Shown here: one piece after another, positions 1 through 9,263 of the stretch | How the letters are laid out: every line of letters starts with the position of its first letter | Position numbering within the stretch: position 1 is the stretch's first letter | DNA from: Actinomycetes bacterium | Lineage (GTDB): Bacteria > Actinomycetota > Acidimicrobiia > Acidimicrobiales > Bog-793 | Reading direction: 5' to 3' | Assembly (NCBI GenBank): GCA_021796535.1 | Contig: JAKABW010000010.1 | Coordinates: forward strand, 1-64,000 | DNA length: 64,000 nucleotides | Notes under the pieces: generated by a model | What the model was told of the DNA's origin: nothing | The model's input: only the letters and a program-made list of their open reading frames with translations | Databases searched by the model: none | Translations under genes and position numbers: made by a program

Positions 1-359
<359 letters not shown>

Positions 360-428
360 AACTTCGCTCTTTGCAGAGACGAAACTTGTTTAGAGAGTGA
401 ATACCTGTAATGCAGATACTCACACCTA

Positions 429-458
429 GCACAAAACAACATTGTCCGTTGTTAGTGC
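429..458 (-). other. Leader hairpin upstream of 16S
   Basis: GCAC and AACAAC (429-440) pair with GTTGTT and GTGC (448-458) around a seven-base loop. It lies about 70 nt upstream of the 16S 5' end, where processing stems are usual. Whether it is a cleavage site is inference. Confidence 0.3.
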
Positions 459-522
459 AATTACTTTTTATTTGTTCGTTACCTTTATAAAAGATAACGC
501 CCGCACTAGCTTTTGGCTATTC

Positions 523-539
523 CTATTCCGTTGTCAAGG
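523..539 (-). promoter_or_regulatory. boxA-like conserved rRNA leader element
   Basis: The minus strand reads CCTTGACAACGGAATAG. It matches 12 of 15 positions of the TTGAGAACTCAATAG element that recurs in actinomycete rRNA leaders. The TTGACA inside could instead be a -35 box, but no good -10 follows at 17 bp. Confidence 0.4.
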
Positions 540-646
540 TACATTGCAGATACATTTGCCTTACGGCCAGAGGTATCGCTTCATACTTTTGCAAGTACTA
601 TAAAAGTTCTTGCGATTTGCTTAGCTCAAATCTTGAGCGGCAAATC

Positions 647-655
647 ATTCTAGCA
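647..655 (-). promoter_or_regulatory. Possible extended -10 promoter of the rRNA operon
   Basis: The minus strand reads TGCTAGAAT, an extended -10 (TGN plus TAGAAT). No clear -35 is seen. It lies about 290 bp upstream of 16S and resembles the TGCTATACT boxes found before hisB and the YbhN-type gene. Confidence 0.35.
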
Positions 656-922
656 TAAACATTTGCTTCGAGATTAGATTTAACTAACTTTTGCAAATTT
701 TTTGCTTCCGTTCGTTTCGTAAAACTTGCGGCTTGGTCAATATAGCGCATAAATTCCCCCAAATAACAAACTTCGCCAAAAAAAGGGGAAATATATTTCT
801 TTTTCTTCTCTTTCCCGCTACCGGTAAACATTTTCATGATTTTCACCAGGCAATTTACCTAACGGCACTGACGACAAATTATCTTCATCAAAATATCAGA
901 TAGCGTGATATTGGCGGTCACT

Positions 923-1579
923 CTACCCGGATTCGGCCGTGATGCCGGAATCAGCCGTCGCATTCCCTCTGAGAGAAACCGGGAATTTTCTCGACAGGGC
1001 CGACGAGTCGGGAACGGCATAGCGCCAATCGTAAAGCGCCGCTTCTCCCGCTCTCTTGCCCAACCCTATTCTTTTCCCCTCAAGACAATTCTCAGGGGGC
1101 AAAACCCCGTCAAAACCTATTTTTACGGGCGAAACACCCAAGAGATTGAGACCGTCGAAATCCTTATCTATACCCAAAGAGGCACACAGATTGGCCGGGC
1201 CCGATGCAATGCTTCCCAAATCGCGTTTGCCGCGCCTTTCTTCGATGGCGGCAACGCCGGACTTTACTTCGGCGGCCCGCAATAAAACGGCCGCCGGTTC
1301 TTCACCGGACCCACAAACTATGTTCATACAATGATGAATACCGTATATTTTATATACATAAAGATACCCTTTGGGTGCAAACATCGTGGCATTAAAACGC
1401 TTTTTGCCAACGTAGGCGTGAGACGCCCTGTCGTTTAGATAACCGTAAGCTTCGGTTTCCACGATCCGCAAAACCACTCCGTCAAAAATAACGAGCTTAT
1501 TCAAAAGCCACCTGGCAACCCGAGTCGCCGGGCGACGAAACTCATCTATATCTTCTTGGGTAAAAATATGCACAGACAT
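923..1579 (-). CDS. 3-methyladenine DNA glycosylase (AAG/MPG family)
   Basis: A monofunctional base-excision glycosylase that flips out and removes alkylated purines. The 218-residue protein matches the AAG/MPG family over its whole length. The segment IVETEAYGYLNDRASHAY (about residues 39-56) carries the family's catalytic Glu, MFAPKGYLYVYKIYGIHHC follows, and SGPANLC lies later. The family is usually about 190-210 residues; the extra 15 or so are a poorly conserved C-terminal tail. It starts 58 bp after argH ends, on the same strand, so it may be the last gene of the arginine operon, although it has no role in that pathway. No strong ribosome binding site is seen before the ATG. Confidence 0.92.
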   Translation of the reverse strand: MSVHIFTQEDIDEFRRPATRVARWLLNKLVIFDGVVLRIVETEAYGYLNDRASHAYVGKKRFNATMFAPKGYLYVYKIYGIHHCMNIVCGSGEEPAAVLLRAAEVKSGVAAIEERRGKRDLGSIASGPANLCASLGIDKDFDGLNLLGVSPVKIGFDGVLPPENCLEGKRIGLGKRAGEAALYDWRYAVPDSSALSRKFPVSLRGNATADSGITAESG

Positions 1580-1637
1580 AAAGCCAATTTAGCGGCTTTT
1601 GCCCAATTGTCGAAATTTGCCTCGGGGGATAGACGCG

Positions 1638-3032
1638 TCAATCATTTATGTCAATTTTTTCCAACAAATTAAAATCGGCGGCCAAGCGTTCCGCAAAGTC
1701 ACCCAATTGCTTCTTGACAGATTTGATTCCGGCTCCGCCGGGCGTAATTCGGCGCTGTATCGAAACTCCCGGCTCCAAAACATGTACTGCCTCCGGACCG
1801 AGGTCGGGATGCGCCGCCACCAGTTCCGCCATATCGACCCCCCTTCCCAAGGATTCTCTGACGATTTCTCCCACAATTTTATGAGCCCGTCTGAAAGGGA
1901 TTTTTTTCTCAACCAACCACTCCGCCAAGTCTATGGCGGCCATCTCCGGGGAGTCGGCGGCGGCGGCCATTCTGTCGAAATCAAAGGTCATGCCGGCAAG
2001 GAGACCGGTCATAGCCGGCAGAGCCGTCTTCAGCTGGTCGACGGTATCGAACAAAGGCTCTTTGTCTTCTTGGAGGTCTCTGTTATACGCAAGGGGAAGT
2101 CCTTTCAGCGTTGCCAAAAAGCCGGTCAGGTTACCTATCAATCTGCCTGTTTTTCCCCTGGCCAATTCTGCTATGTCCGGATTTTTTTTCTGCGGAAGCA
2201 TCGAACTGCCCGTAGAAAAAGCATCATCCAGCTTATAGAACCCAAACTCTCCACTGGAAAAGAGAACGATTTCTTCTCCGAGTCTGGACAGATGCACGGC
2301 CGCCATCGAACAGCAAAAGAGGGTTTCGGCCACAAAGTCTCTGTCGCTGACGGCATCGAGAGAATTGTCGAACATTGCCCTGAAGCCAAGTTCTTTGGCC
2401 GTAAGATCGGGGTTGAGAGGAAGGGATGATCCCGCCAGTGCCCCGGCGCCCAAGGGGGATACATCCATTCTTCTTATGGCATGAAATATTCTGTCCACGT
2501 CACGGGCAAATGCCCAGCCGTGAGCCAGCAACTGATGAGACAAAAGAATCGGCTGAGCTCTTTGCAGATGGGTATAACCGGGCAAATAAGCGGCTCCGGC
2601 CTCTTTTGCCCGTTCGAGCAAACACTCCTGAAGCAAGAGCAGCAGTCTGACAAGCTCTTTGGCCTCGCGCTTGGTATAAAGCCGCAGTGCCGTAGCCACT
2701 TGGTCGTTTCTGCTTCTGCCGGTGTGAAGCTTGGCTCCGACATCGCCCAATATCTCCGTTACGCGTCTTTCAACGGCCGTGTGAATATCCTCGTCTCCCG
2801 GCAAAAAAACAAACGCTAGGTCGTCTATTTCCCTTTCGACTTGTTCCAAAGCCCCCGCCAATGCAGCCGCTTCGCCGTTGTCTAAAATTCCGGCAAACAA
2901 CAAGCCCTGCACGTGTGCTTTGGAACCGCAGATGTCGTCTTTGGCAAGTCGCTTGTCATAGCTGAGACTGACGGAAAAATCCATCATCTCCTTGGCTGGT
3001 TCCACATTGATACGTCCCGACCACAATGTCAT
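1638..3032 (-). CDS. argH: Argininosuccinate lyase
   Basis: Catalyses the last arginine step, splitting argininosuccinate into arginine and fumarate in the cytosol. At 464 residues it is normal for the family. The fumarase/lyase signature GSSMLPQKKNPD lies near residue 280 and carries the flexible catalytic loop. LHTGRSRNDQVAT near residue 105 and YTHLQRAQP near 155 are the other substrate-binding blocks. AGGAAG stands six bases before the ATG. It follows argG by 51 bp and ends the arg block. Function is secure. Confidence 0.98.
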   Translation of the reverse strand: MTLWSGRINVEPAKEMMDFSVSLSYDKRLAKDDICGSKAHVQGLLFAGILDNGEAAALAGALEQVEREIDDLAFVFLPGDEDIHTAVERRVTEILGDVGAKLHTGRSRNDQVATALRLYTKREAKELVRLLLLLQECLLERAKEAGAAYLPGYTHLQRAQPILLSHQLLAHGWAFARDVDRIFHAIRRMDVSPLGAGALAGSSLPLNPDLTAKELGFRAMFDNSLDAVSDRDFVAETLFCCSMAAVHLSRLGEEIVLFSSGEFGFYKLDDAFSTGSSMLPQKKNPDIAELARGKTGRLIGNLTGFLATLKGLPLAYNRDLQEDKEPLFDTVDQLKTALPAMTGLLAGMTFDFDRMAAAADSPEMAAIDLAEWLVEKKIPFRRAHKIVGEIVRESLGRGVDMAELVAAHPDLGPEAVHVLEPGVSIQRRITPGGAGIKSVKKQLGDFAERLAADFNLLEKIDIND

Positions 3033-3083
3033 TATCTACTTCCTAAATCTCCGTTATTTTCAAAAATACTCTGTTTATAAATT

Positions 3084-4289
3084 CTACTTGCCTTTGGCGG
3101 CTGTTTGTCTTTTCGCCCAAGTGGCAATGCCCAAACCGAAGATCCGGACAAAGCCTTTGGCGTCCTCGTGATTGAATGAATCAGCCTCGTCATAAGTGGC
3201 CAGGTTGTAATCATACAATCCCACGTCGCTGCGCCTGCCGATCACTTTGCCGATCGGACCGGGACCAAAACGCATCCTTACTTCCCCCGTCACGTATTTT
3301 TGCGTCGAAGACATAAAAGCACTCAGCGCTTCCCTGAGCGGCGAAAACCACAGCCCGTCATACACCAAATCCGCAAAACGCGGCTCCAACCTCAGTTTTT
3401 CATGCAATACATCTCTCTCCAAGGTCATAGCCTCTAAATCCTGATGAGCCATAGTAAGCGCCAGTGCAGCCGGGCACTCATAGACCTCCCTGCTCTTGAT
3501 GCCCACTCTTCTGCTTTCGACCATGTCGATACGGCCAAAGCCGCAACCGCCGGCAAGAACATTTAATTCGTTGATCAGATCCACCAACGTCATTTCTTTG
3601 CCGTTTATTGATTTTGGCACCCCTTGTTCAAAACCGATCACCACTTCCTTGACGGATTCACTCCCGTCGATCGCGGTATAGGAGAACACTTCGCTCGGCG
3701 GTTCGGCCCAGGGGTCCTCAAGAATGCCGCACTCTATGGCTCTTCCCCAAAGGTTTTCGTCTATCGAATAGATGCGGTCTTTGGTCGCAGTGACGGGCAG
3801 TTCATTCTCTTGGGCATACTTTATCGAATCCTCTCTTGTCATATTCCATTCCCTGACGGGAGCTATGACATCGATATAGGGGTCGAGAGCCAGGGCTCCC
3901 ACTTCAAAGCGGACCTGATCGTTACCCTTGCCGGTGCATCCGTGGGCAACGGCGGAGGCTGAAAACTCTTTGGCGGTCTTTATAAGATGCGCAACGATCA
4001 GCGGTCTCGACAAAGCGGAAACAAGTGGATACTTGCCTTCGTACAATGCGTTGGACATAAGAGAAGGAAGTACGTATTCTCCCGTCATTTCCTCTTTGGC
4101 GTCTTCTATAACCACGTCAACGGCGCCGGCCTGCAACGCTCTTTCTTTGATGGCTTCAAAATCGGTGTCGGCCTGTCCCACATCCAAGGAGAGAGCTATG
4201 ACGTCATAGCCTTTTACTTTCGTCAACCAGTGCACGGCCACCGAAGTATCGAGACCGCCGGAATAAGCCAAAACTACTTTTTGTTTCAC
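3084..4289 (-). CDS. argG: Argininosuccinate synthase
   Basis: Joins citrulline and aspartate with ATP to form argininosuccinate. The 401-residue protein opens with the PP-loop VVLAYSGGLDTSV (residues 5-17), which binds ATP. AHGCTGKGNDQVRFE near 115 binds citrulline and aspartate. The start is GTG, supported by GGAAG five bases upstream. A 91-bp gap separates it from argR upstream, large enough for an internal promoter, but no convincing ARG box is visible there. Confidence 0.98.
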   Translation of the reverse strand: MKQKVVLAYSGGLDTSVAVHWLTKVKGYDVIALSLDVGQADTDFEAIKERALQAGAVDVVIEDAKEEMTGEYVLPSLMSNALYEGKYPLVSALSRPLIVAHLIKTAKEFSASAVAHGCTGKGNDQVRFEVGALALDPYIDVIAPVREWNMTREDSIKYAQENELPVTATKDRIYSIDENLWGRAIECGILEDPWAEPPSEVFSYTAIDGSESVKEVVIGFEQGVPKSINGKEMTLVDLINELNVLAGGCGFGRIDMVESRRVGIKSREVYECPAALALTMAHQDLEAMTLERDVLHEKLRLEPRFADLVYDGLWFSPLREALSAFMSSTQKYVTGEVRMRFGPGPIGKVIGRRSDVGLYDYNLATYDEADSFNHEDAKGFVRIFGLGIATWAKRQTAAKGK

Positions 4290-4380
4290 TTTTGCTTCCT
4301 TTCTTCAGTAAACATAAAACACTCTCGAAAGCACTTATCTGAATTACGGCTTTAGAAAATCTCCATATCAGAACAGCTTT

Positions 4381-4854
4381 TCATTTTTCATACGACAACC
4401 TTCGAAGCTGCTCGGCAACTTCTTCTCCTCCGTCGGGGTTGGCCGTTATCACCAATACGGTATCATCGCCCGCCACGGTTCCGATTGCGTTTGCCAAGTT
4501 GGAACGGTCCAGGGCAGAGGCCACCACATGGGCGGATCCCGGAGGGGTTCGTACGACAACCAGATTGGCGGAAAAGTTGATCTCCACCACCCACTCGCTC
4601 AACACCCTGCGCAGGTGATCGAGCGGAAGAATCCTGTCTTTGGGCAATTCCGGCAGGACGTAAGCCTGTCCTTCCACGTTGGGCAACCTTACTTTGATGA
4701 CACCCAGTTCCTCCAGATCTCTTGAGAGAGTCGGCTGGGTTACCAATATTCCCTTTTCTTTCAACAACTCGGCCAGCTGCGGCTGGCTGGTAACGACGTT
4801 GTTCAATAAAATCTCTGCCATTTCGTATTGCCGTTTCTGCTTTGACACTCTCAC
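4381..4854 (-). CDS. argR: Arginine repressor
   Basis: Arginine-responsive regulator that binds ARG boxes as a hexamer. The N-terminal winged helix covers about residues 8-70 (SQPQLAELLKEKGI, TQPTLSRDLEELGV). The C-terminal hexamerisation and arginine-binding domain has GTVAGDDTVLV near residue 125. The 157-residue length is typical. The GTG at 4854 overlaps the argF stop by four bases (GTGA); a second GTG two codons on has a better-placed AGAGG and may be the true start. It probably controls the whole arg operon through the site upstream of argC. Confidence 0.96.
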   Translation of the reverse strand: MRVSKQKRQYEMAEILLNNVVTSQPQLAELLKEKGILVTQPTLSRDLEELGVIKVRLPNVEGQAYVLPELPKDRILPLDHLRRVLSEWVVEINFSANLVVVRTPPGSAHVVASALDRSNLANAIGTVAGDDTVLVITANPDGGEEVAEQLRRLSYEK

Positions 4855-5867
4855 CTCTGTGACTCTCCGATCTCCGCAACCGGGGCCCCCAGCAAATAGG
4901 CAAAAAGGCCCCTCATCGCGTGCATTCTGTTTTCCGCCTGATCAAACACAACACTCCTGGGTCCTTCCAGGACTTCCGCTTCAATTTCTTCTCCCCTGTG
5001 GGCCGGCAGACAGTGCATCACGAGGGCATGTTCGGCGGCATGAGACAACAGGTTCCGACTTATCCCGTATCCGCTGTAATCACTTTTTTTTTCGGCGGAA
5101 TTTTCTTCCCCCATCGAAACAAAAACGTCCGTGTAGAGCACATCGGCATTTTCTGCAGCCTCCGCCGGATCCGTAAAAAGAGAGACGGTGCCGCCCGCGG
5201 CCGATTCTGCGACATGCTCTTCTGTGCCGAGAGAAGCAGGTACCCTCTCCAAAGTGTCTTCCCGCAGGAACGCGTCCAAAAAATGGGCTTTTTCCAGATA
5301 TTTTTCCGGGGCGGCAACCCTCAGGGAAAAACCCAATTTTTTGGCCATTTGGCAAAGCGAGTGACAGACGTTGTTGGGATCGCCTATATAGGCAACCTCA
5401 ACGGCCGATAGGTCGCCGAAATTTTGTTTTATGGTTATCGCGTCCGCCAAGGCCTGTGTCACGTGATCTTTGTCGGAAAGCAGGTTGACGACAGGAACGT
5501 TGCTTCCGGCGGATGAGAGAGCGTCTGCCATCCTGACCAAAGTATCGTGGCGCGCCACTCTGGCTCCTATCAGGGAGTGATACCGCGCCAGAACTCTGGC
5601 CACGTCTTCGGCGGTCTCGCGTTTGTCTATTCCTATCTCCGCACCCGCAATGGAAACGGGGTGACCGCCGAGTTGGAACACGGCCATTTCTGCGGCGTTT
5701 CTGGTTCTGGCCGAAGGGTGCTCAAAAATAAGAGCGGCACCTTTGCCTGCAAAAACCTGAGACGGTTGTTTGAGCAAAGAAAGATTGAGAATATTTTCTA
5801 TGTCCGTCTTGGTTAAATCCGATACTTCCAAGACGCGCTGCGGTCTGTCCGATACGAAACTGTCCAT
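4851..5867 (-). CDS. argF: Ornithine carbamoyltransferase
   Basis: Converts ornithine and carbamoyl phosphate to citrulline. The 338-residue protein has the carbamoyl-phosphate loop as HPSARTR near residue 53 and the ornithine signature MHCLPAHRG near 290. The loop departs from the usual S-[GT]-R-T-R by having Ala, which I believe also occurs in related actinomycete enzymes. HCLPA separates it from aspartate carbamoyltransferase. It lies between argD (50-bp gap) and argR (4-bp overlap), as in Mycobacterium. Confidence 0.96.
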   Translation of the reverse strand: MDSFVSDRPQRVLEVSDLTKTDIENILNLSLLKQPSQVFAGKGAALIFEHPSARTRNAAEMAVFQLGGHPVSIAGAEIGIDKRETAEDVARVLARYHSLIGARVARHDTLVRMADALSSAGSNVPVVNLLSDKDHVTQALADAITIKQNFGDLSAVEVAYIGDPNNVCHSLCQMAKKLGFSLRVAAPEKYLEKAHFLDAFLREDTLERVPASLGTEEHVAESAAGGTVSLFTDPAEAAENADVLYTDVFVSMGEENSAEKKSDYSGYGISRNLLSHAAEHALVMHCLPAHRGEEIEAEVLEGPRSVVFDQAENRMHAMRGLFAYLLGAPVAEIGESQR

Positions 5868-5917
5868 GCTTTTTATACCTCTTCCTAAGTCCTCTCCGGC
5901 CTGTCAAACTTTTGCCA

Positions 5918-7177
5918 TCAGATACCCAGCACTTTGGCGAACACCGCCGCCGCTTCGACAATATGGGCTTCCGTTATCACATAGGGAGGCGCGAGTCTGA
6001 CGATGCCGGGAACGGGAGAATTGACGACCAGCCCGAAGGACAAAGCTTTGGCCGCGAACTCGGCAGCGTCAATGCCTTCTGGAAGTTCCACCCCCAGAAG
6101 AAGCCCTTTTCCTCTCACGGATTTGACTCCTTTGATTTCCAAAAGAGCTTCTTTCAACTTCTTACCCAGGATCTCCGCCCTTTCGGGGGCGTTTATTTCT
6201 GTCAAGACGTCAAGGGTGGCTTTGGCCGCCGACAGCGCCAGCGGCTGCCCGCCGAAGGTGGTCCCGTGATCACCCGGGGCAAAGCAGTCGGCAACGGCCG
6301 ACTTGGCCCAGCACGCCCCGATCGGCATGCCGTTGCCCAAAGATTTGGCCGTCGTCACGATGTCCGGCATTATTTTGTCGTGCTGAAAGGCAAACCATTT
6401 CCCGGTACGTCCCAATCCGGTCTGTATTTCGTCCGCGATCATCAGCACGTTATACTTATCACATAAAGCTCTGATGTCTCTCAGGGTGTTTTCCGGCGGC
6501 GCCACGATACCGTTTTCCCCCTGTATCGGTTCAATCAAAATAGCCGCCGCCAGGTTATCTCTTCCGTTTAAAGACGGGATTGCATTTTCCTCCAGGCTGC
6601 GTTCCAACAAGGTTATATCCACGTAAGGAAGGTGAATGAAACCGTCCAACATGGGTAAAAAATCCTGTTTCTTTTTTGGCTGTCCGGTCGCCGATAAAGC
6701 GCCGAAGGTTCTGCCGTGGAATGAACCGTCGAAAGAAATAACCTTATAGGCAACGCCCCGTCCCCATTTTCTGGAGAGCTTCAGGGCACACTCCACGGCC
6801 TCAGCTCCGGAGTTGGAAAAAAACACTTTTCCTCCGACCGCGTTTTCGGCGCCATCCCCAGAGTCGGCAATCAAAGAATTCAAAACGGCCGCAACGCCCC
6901 CGGCCAAGTCATTGTAAAAAAGATTGGATACGTGGAGTAAAGTCTGTGCCTGCTCCGCCACGGCTGAAGCTATTTTTTCGTGAGCGTGCCCGAGTGACGT
7001 CACGGCAATGCCGGAAAGAAAATCCAAATATTTTTTCCCGGCCGAGTCAAAGAGATAGGGGCCTTCTCCCCGCACGAACATGACCGGAGCCGGCTTATAG
7101 GTATGCATCAGTCGGGAAGTATCCCCGACAAAACGGTCTTCCGGCAAAACGGTCCGGTCCGGAACGGTCTCTTTCAT
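5918..7177 (-). CDS. argD: Acetylornithine aminotransferase
   Basis: PLP enzyme of aminotransferase class III that makes N-acetylornithine from the semialdehyde and glutamate. The PLP lysine is in TTAKSLGNGMPIG near residue 278. ADEIQTGLGRTG near 245 carries the cofactor-binding Asp, and FSNSGAEAVE lies near 120. Its ATG overlaps the argB stop by four bases with GGGAG ahead, so the pair is probably translationally coupled. In some bacteria this enzyme also serves lysine synthesis; that cannot be judged here. Confidence 0.96.
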   Translation of the reverse strand: MKETVPDRTVLPEDRFVGDTSRLMHTYKPAPVMFVRGEGPYLFDSAGKKYLDFLSGIAVTSLGHAHEKIASAVAEQAQTLLHVSNLFYNDLAGGVAAVLNSLIADSGDGAENAVGGKVFFSNSGAEAVECALKLSRKWGRGVAYKVISFDGSFHGRTFGALSATGQPKKKQDFLPMLDGFIHLPYVDITLLERSLEENAIPSLNGRDNLAAAILIEPIQGENGIVAPPENTLRDIRALCDKYNVLMIADEIQTGLGRTGKWFAFQHDKIMPDIVTTAKSLGNGMPIGACWAKSAVADCFAPGDHGTTFGGQPLALSAAKATLDVLTEINAPERAEILGKKLKEALLEIKGVKSVRGKGLLLGVELPEGIDAAEFAAKALSFGLVVNSPVPGIVRLAPPYVITEAHIVEAAAVFAKVLGI

Positions 7178-8088
7178 ACCGTACTCCCTTCGTTATGGCC
7201 CGCGGCCGTGATCATGGTGCCGACACCCTGTTCGGTAAACAACTCCACAAGCAGAACATGGGGAACCCTTCCGTCAAGGATGTGAGCGGCTTTTACCCCG
7301 TTTTCAAGGGACGATATACAGGCTTTTGTTTTGGGGATCATCCCGCCTTCCACCTTACCTGAAGCCATCAGGACCTTCAATTGCGATATGGTCAGCTTTT
7401 GGATAAGCGAACCGGGATCCTTGGGATCGCTTCTTACCCCCGAAACGTCGGTCAATAAAACAAGTTTCTCGGCGCCCAAGGCACCTGCCAAAGCGCCGGC
7501 CACCGAATCGGCATTGATATTGTACATCTGCCCGCCTTTGTCGCTCGCGATGGTGGCAACGACGGGAACAAGATTCTGGTTCAGCAATTGATGAAGGATC
7601 GAGGTATCAACTTTTTGTACGTCACCCACAAAGCCGAGAGCCGGATCCAGGGCTGCCGCATCGATCAGACCGGCGTCTTCACCGGAAAGCCCCACGGCCA
7701 GAGGGCCGTGCTTGTTGACGGCTCCCACTATGTCCAAATTGACTTTGCCGATCAAAACCATTCTGGCGATATCCAGAGTTTCGGCATCCGTTACACGCAG
7801 GCCGTTCACGAAAACGGACTCCTTGCCGAGCTTCCTCATAAACTCTCCGATTTGGGGTCCTCCCCCGTGCACGACGACCACTTTTATACCCACGGCTGTC
7901 ATAAGAGCTATATCCGAGGCAAAGTCCCGCAGGGCGGAAGTCACATCGGTTTCGACATCCGAGCGGTCCAAAACGTTGCCTCCGTATTTCACCACAATTG
8001 TCTTGTCCCGAAAACGGTTTATATAAGGCAGGGCTTCCGTCAGGACTTTGACGACAAGCTGCGAATCCATTGGTCTTTGATCCGTCAT
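7174..8088 (-). CDS. argB: Acetylglutamate kinase
   Basis: Phosphorylates N-acetylglutamate, the usual feedback-controlled step of cyclic arginine synthesis. The 304-residue amino acid kinase fold protein has KYGGNVLD near residue 29, VVVHGGGPQIG near 72 and NINADSVAGALA near 195. An N-terminal helix of about 20 residues precedes the kinase core, as in arginine-sensitive hexameric forms; sensitivity is inference. It overlaps argJ and argD by four bases each. Confidence 0.97.
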   Translation of the reverse strand: MTDQRPMDSQLVVKVLTEALPYINRFRDKTIVVKYGGNVLDRSDVETDVTSALRDFASDIALMTAVGIKVVVVHGGGPQIGEFMRKLGKESVFVNGLRVTDAETLDIARMVLIGKVNLDIVGAVNKHGPLAVGLSGEDAGLIDAAALDPALGFVGDVQKVDTSILHQLLNQNLVPVVATIASDKGGQMYNINADSVAGALAGALGAEKLVLLTDVSGVRSDPKDPGSLIQKLTISQLKVLMASGKVEGGMIPKTKACISSLENGVKAAHILDGRVPHVLLVELFTEQGVGTMITAAGHNEGSTV

Positions 8089-9263
8089 GACGTCTTCATA
8101 TTCTCGTCTATGTATCCGTGACCCAGGTCGGTGCCGATCAAACAGCCTTCCCCATCCCCCGCGCCCAGTTCACAGGAGATCTCTATTTCTCCTTGTTCCA
8201 TATAAGCCTTCAGTTCCTCCCGTACCCGGGCATCGACAGCGATCGGCGCGCCGTCGGCAAAAACACAATGGCCGCCATAAAAAACCTTTACCGCCGCCGG
8301 ATCAAAGTCCACGAGCGAAGCACCCAATTCCGAAATTATCCTGCCCGGATAAACGTCTTTTCCGTAAACGGAAGTTTTGACCAAAAGACTTTGACCCACG
8401 CATCTCGCCGCGAATTGAGCGGATGCGCCGTCTTTGGCACCCCTTACCCTGAACAAAACGGTCTTGGTGGCCCCTTCGGCATCTTTGGCAATCTGTTTGG
8501 CCAAGTCCATACACACCGTATCCAGGAGCTCTCCCAAGACAACCGAGTCAGCTTTTTCACTTGCCCCCGAAGCCAGCACACATACCGTGTCGTTTGTGGA
8601 AGTACAGCCGTCGATACTCAATGCGTTGAAGGACTTATCAACGGCCGATGTCAACAAATCACGCAGGACATCCGGACTCACGACGGCGTCGGTTGTCACT
8701 ACGGAAAGCATCGTGGCCATGTTGGGATTGATCATCCCGGCTCCTTTTGCCATGCCTCCCACTCTGATTCCCCCGGCTTCCGCCGAGGCTTGCTTAGGCT
8801 TTGTGTCGGTTGTCATAATGGCCCGTGCCGCAAGGAGACCGTGGCTTTCGCTTTCGCCAAGCCCGGATACCAGCTCCCCGATCCCCGCCACAATTTTTTC
8901 GTATTCGAGGCGTTTTCCTATCAAACCGGTGGAACAGAGGAGAAAAGACTCGGGTTTCGCGTTCAGTTCTTTTGACAGCGCCGTTATCGTTGCCAGCGCT
9001 GCCCGGTCACCTTCGATACCTGTCGCGGCGTTGGCGCAACCGCTGTTCAACAGCACTCCCGCCAAAAAACCCTCCGAAGCCGACAGGTTGGCTCGGGAAA
9101 TGCGGACGGGAGCGGCTGCGAATTTGTTTTTAGTGAAAACGGCCGCCGTCGGAATTTTTTGCAATTCGGCCGAGACCACCAAAGCAAGGTCTCTGTTGCC
9201 GTTTTCTTTAAGCCCGACAGAAAGCCCGGAAGCTTTAAACCCCCGCGCAAAAGTTACGCTCAC
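8085..9263 (-). CDS. argJ: Glutamate N-acetyltransferase / ornithine acetyltransferase
   Basis: Moves the acetyl group from N-acetylornithine back to glutamate, so argA and argE are not needed. The protein self-cleaves before a Thr nucleophile, seen here in PNMATML near residue 182. KGAGMI just before it and CTSTNDT near 230 are further family blocks. I place the start at GTG 9263: it overlaps the argC stop as GTGA and has GGAG seven bases upstream. A longer frame begins at 9293 but would run 30 bases into argC. The result is about 392 residues, typical for ArgJ. Confidence 0.96.
   Translation of the reverse strand: MSVTFARGFKASGLSVGLKENGNRDLALVVSAELQKIPTAAVFTKNKFAAAPVRISRANLSASEGFLAGVLLNSGCANAATGIEGDRAALATITALSKELNAKPESFLLCSTGLIGKRLEYEKIVAGIGELVSGLGESESHGLLAARAIMTTDTKPKQASAEAGGIRVGGMAKGAGMINPNMATMLSVVTTDAVVSPDVLRDLLTSAVDKSFNALSIDGCTSTNDTVCVLASGASEKADSVVLGELLDTVCMDLAKQIAKDAEGATKTVLFRVRGAKDGASAQFAARCVGQSLLVKTSVYGKDVYPGRIISELGASLVDFDPAAVKVFYGGHCVFADGAPIAVDARVREELKAYMEQGEIEISCELGAGDGEGCLIGTDLGHGYIDENMKTS

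Larger units (their letters stand above)
360..922 (-). other. rRNA operon leader and promoter region
   Basis: This 560-bp stretch holds no credible gene. It is AT-rich and lies between the 16S 5' end and the 3' end of the neighbouring glycosylase gene. On the minus strand it contains a possible extended -10 box near 647-655, a conserved-looking antitermination-type element near 523-539 and a hairpin near 429-458. Short ORFs on both strands are low-complexity and lack ribosome binding sites. Confidence 0.6.

Noticed and set aside
523-539. Perfect -35 box of an rRNA promoter (TTGACA)
   Set aside because: No acceptable -10 at 16-18 bp; the longer match to the conserved leader element explains it better.
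905-1285. Plus-strand ORF of 126 codons over the glycosylase gene
   Set aside because: It is antisense to a clear family member and has no motif or ribosome binding site.
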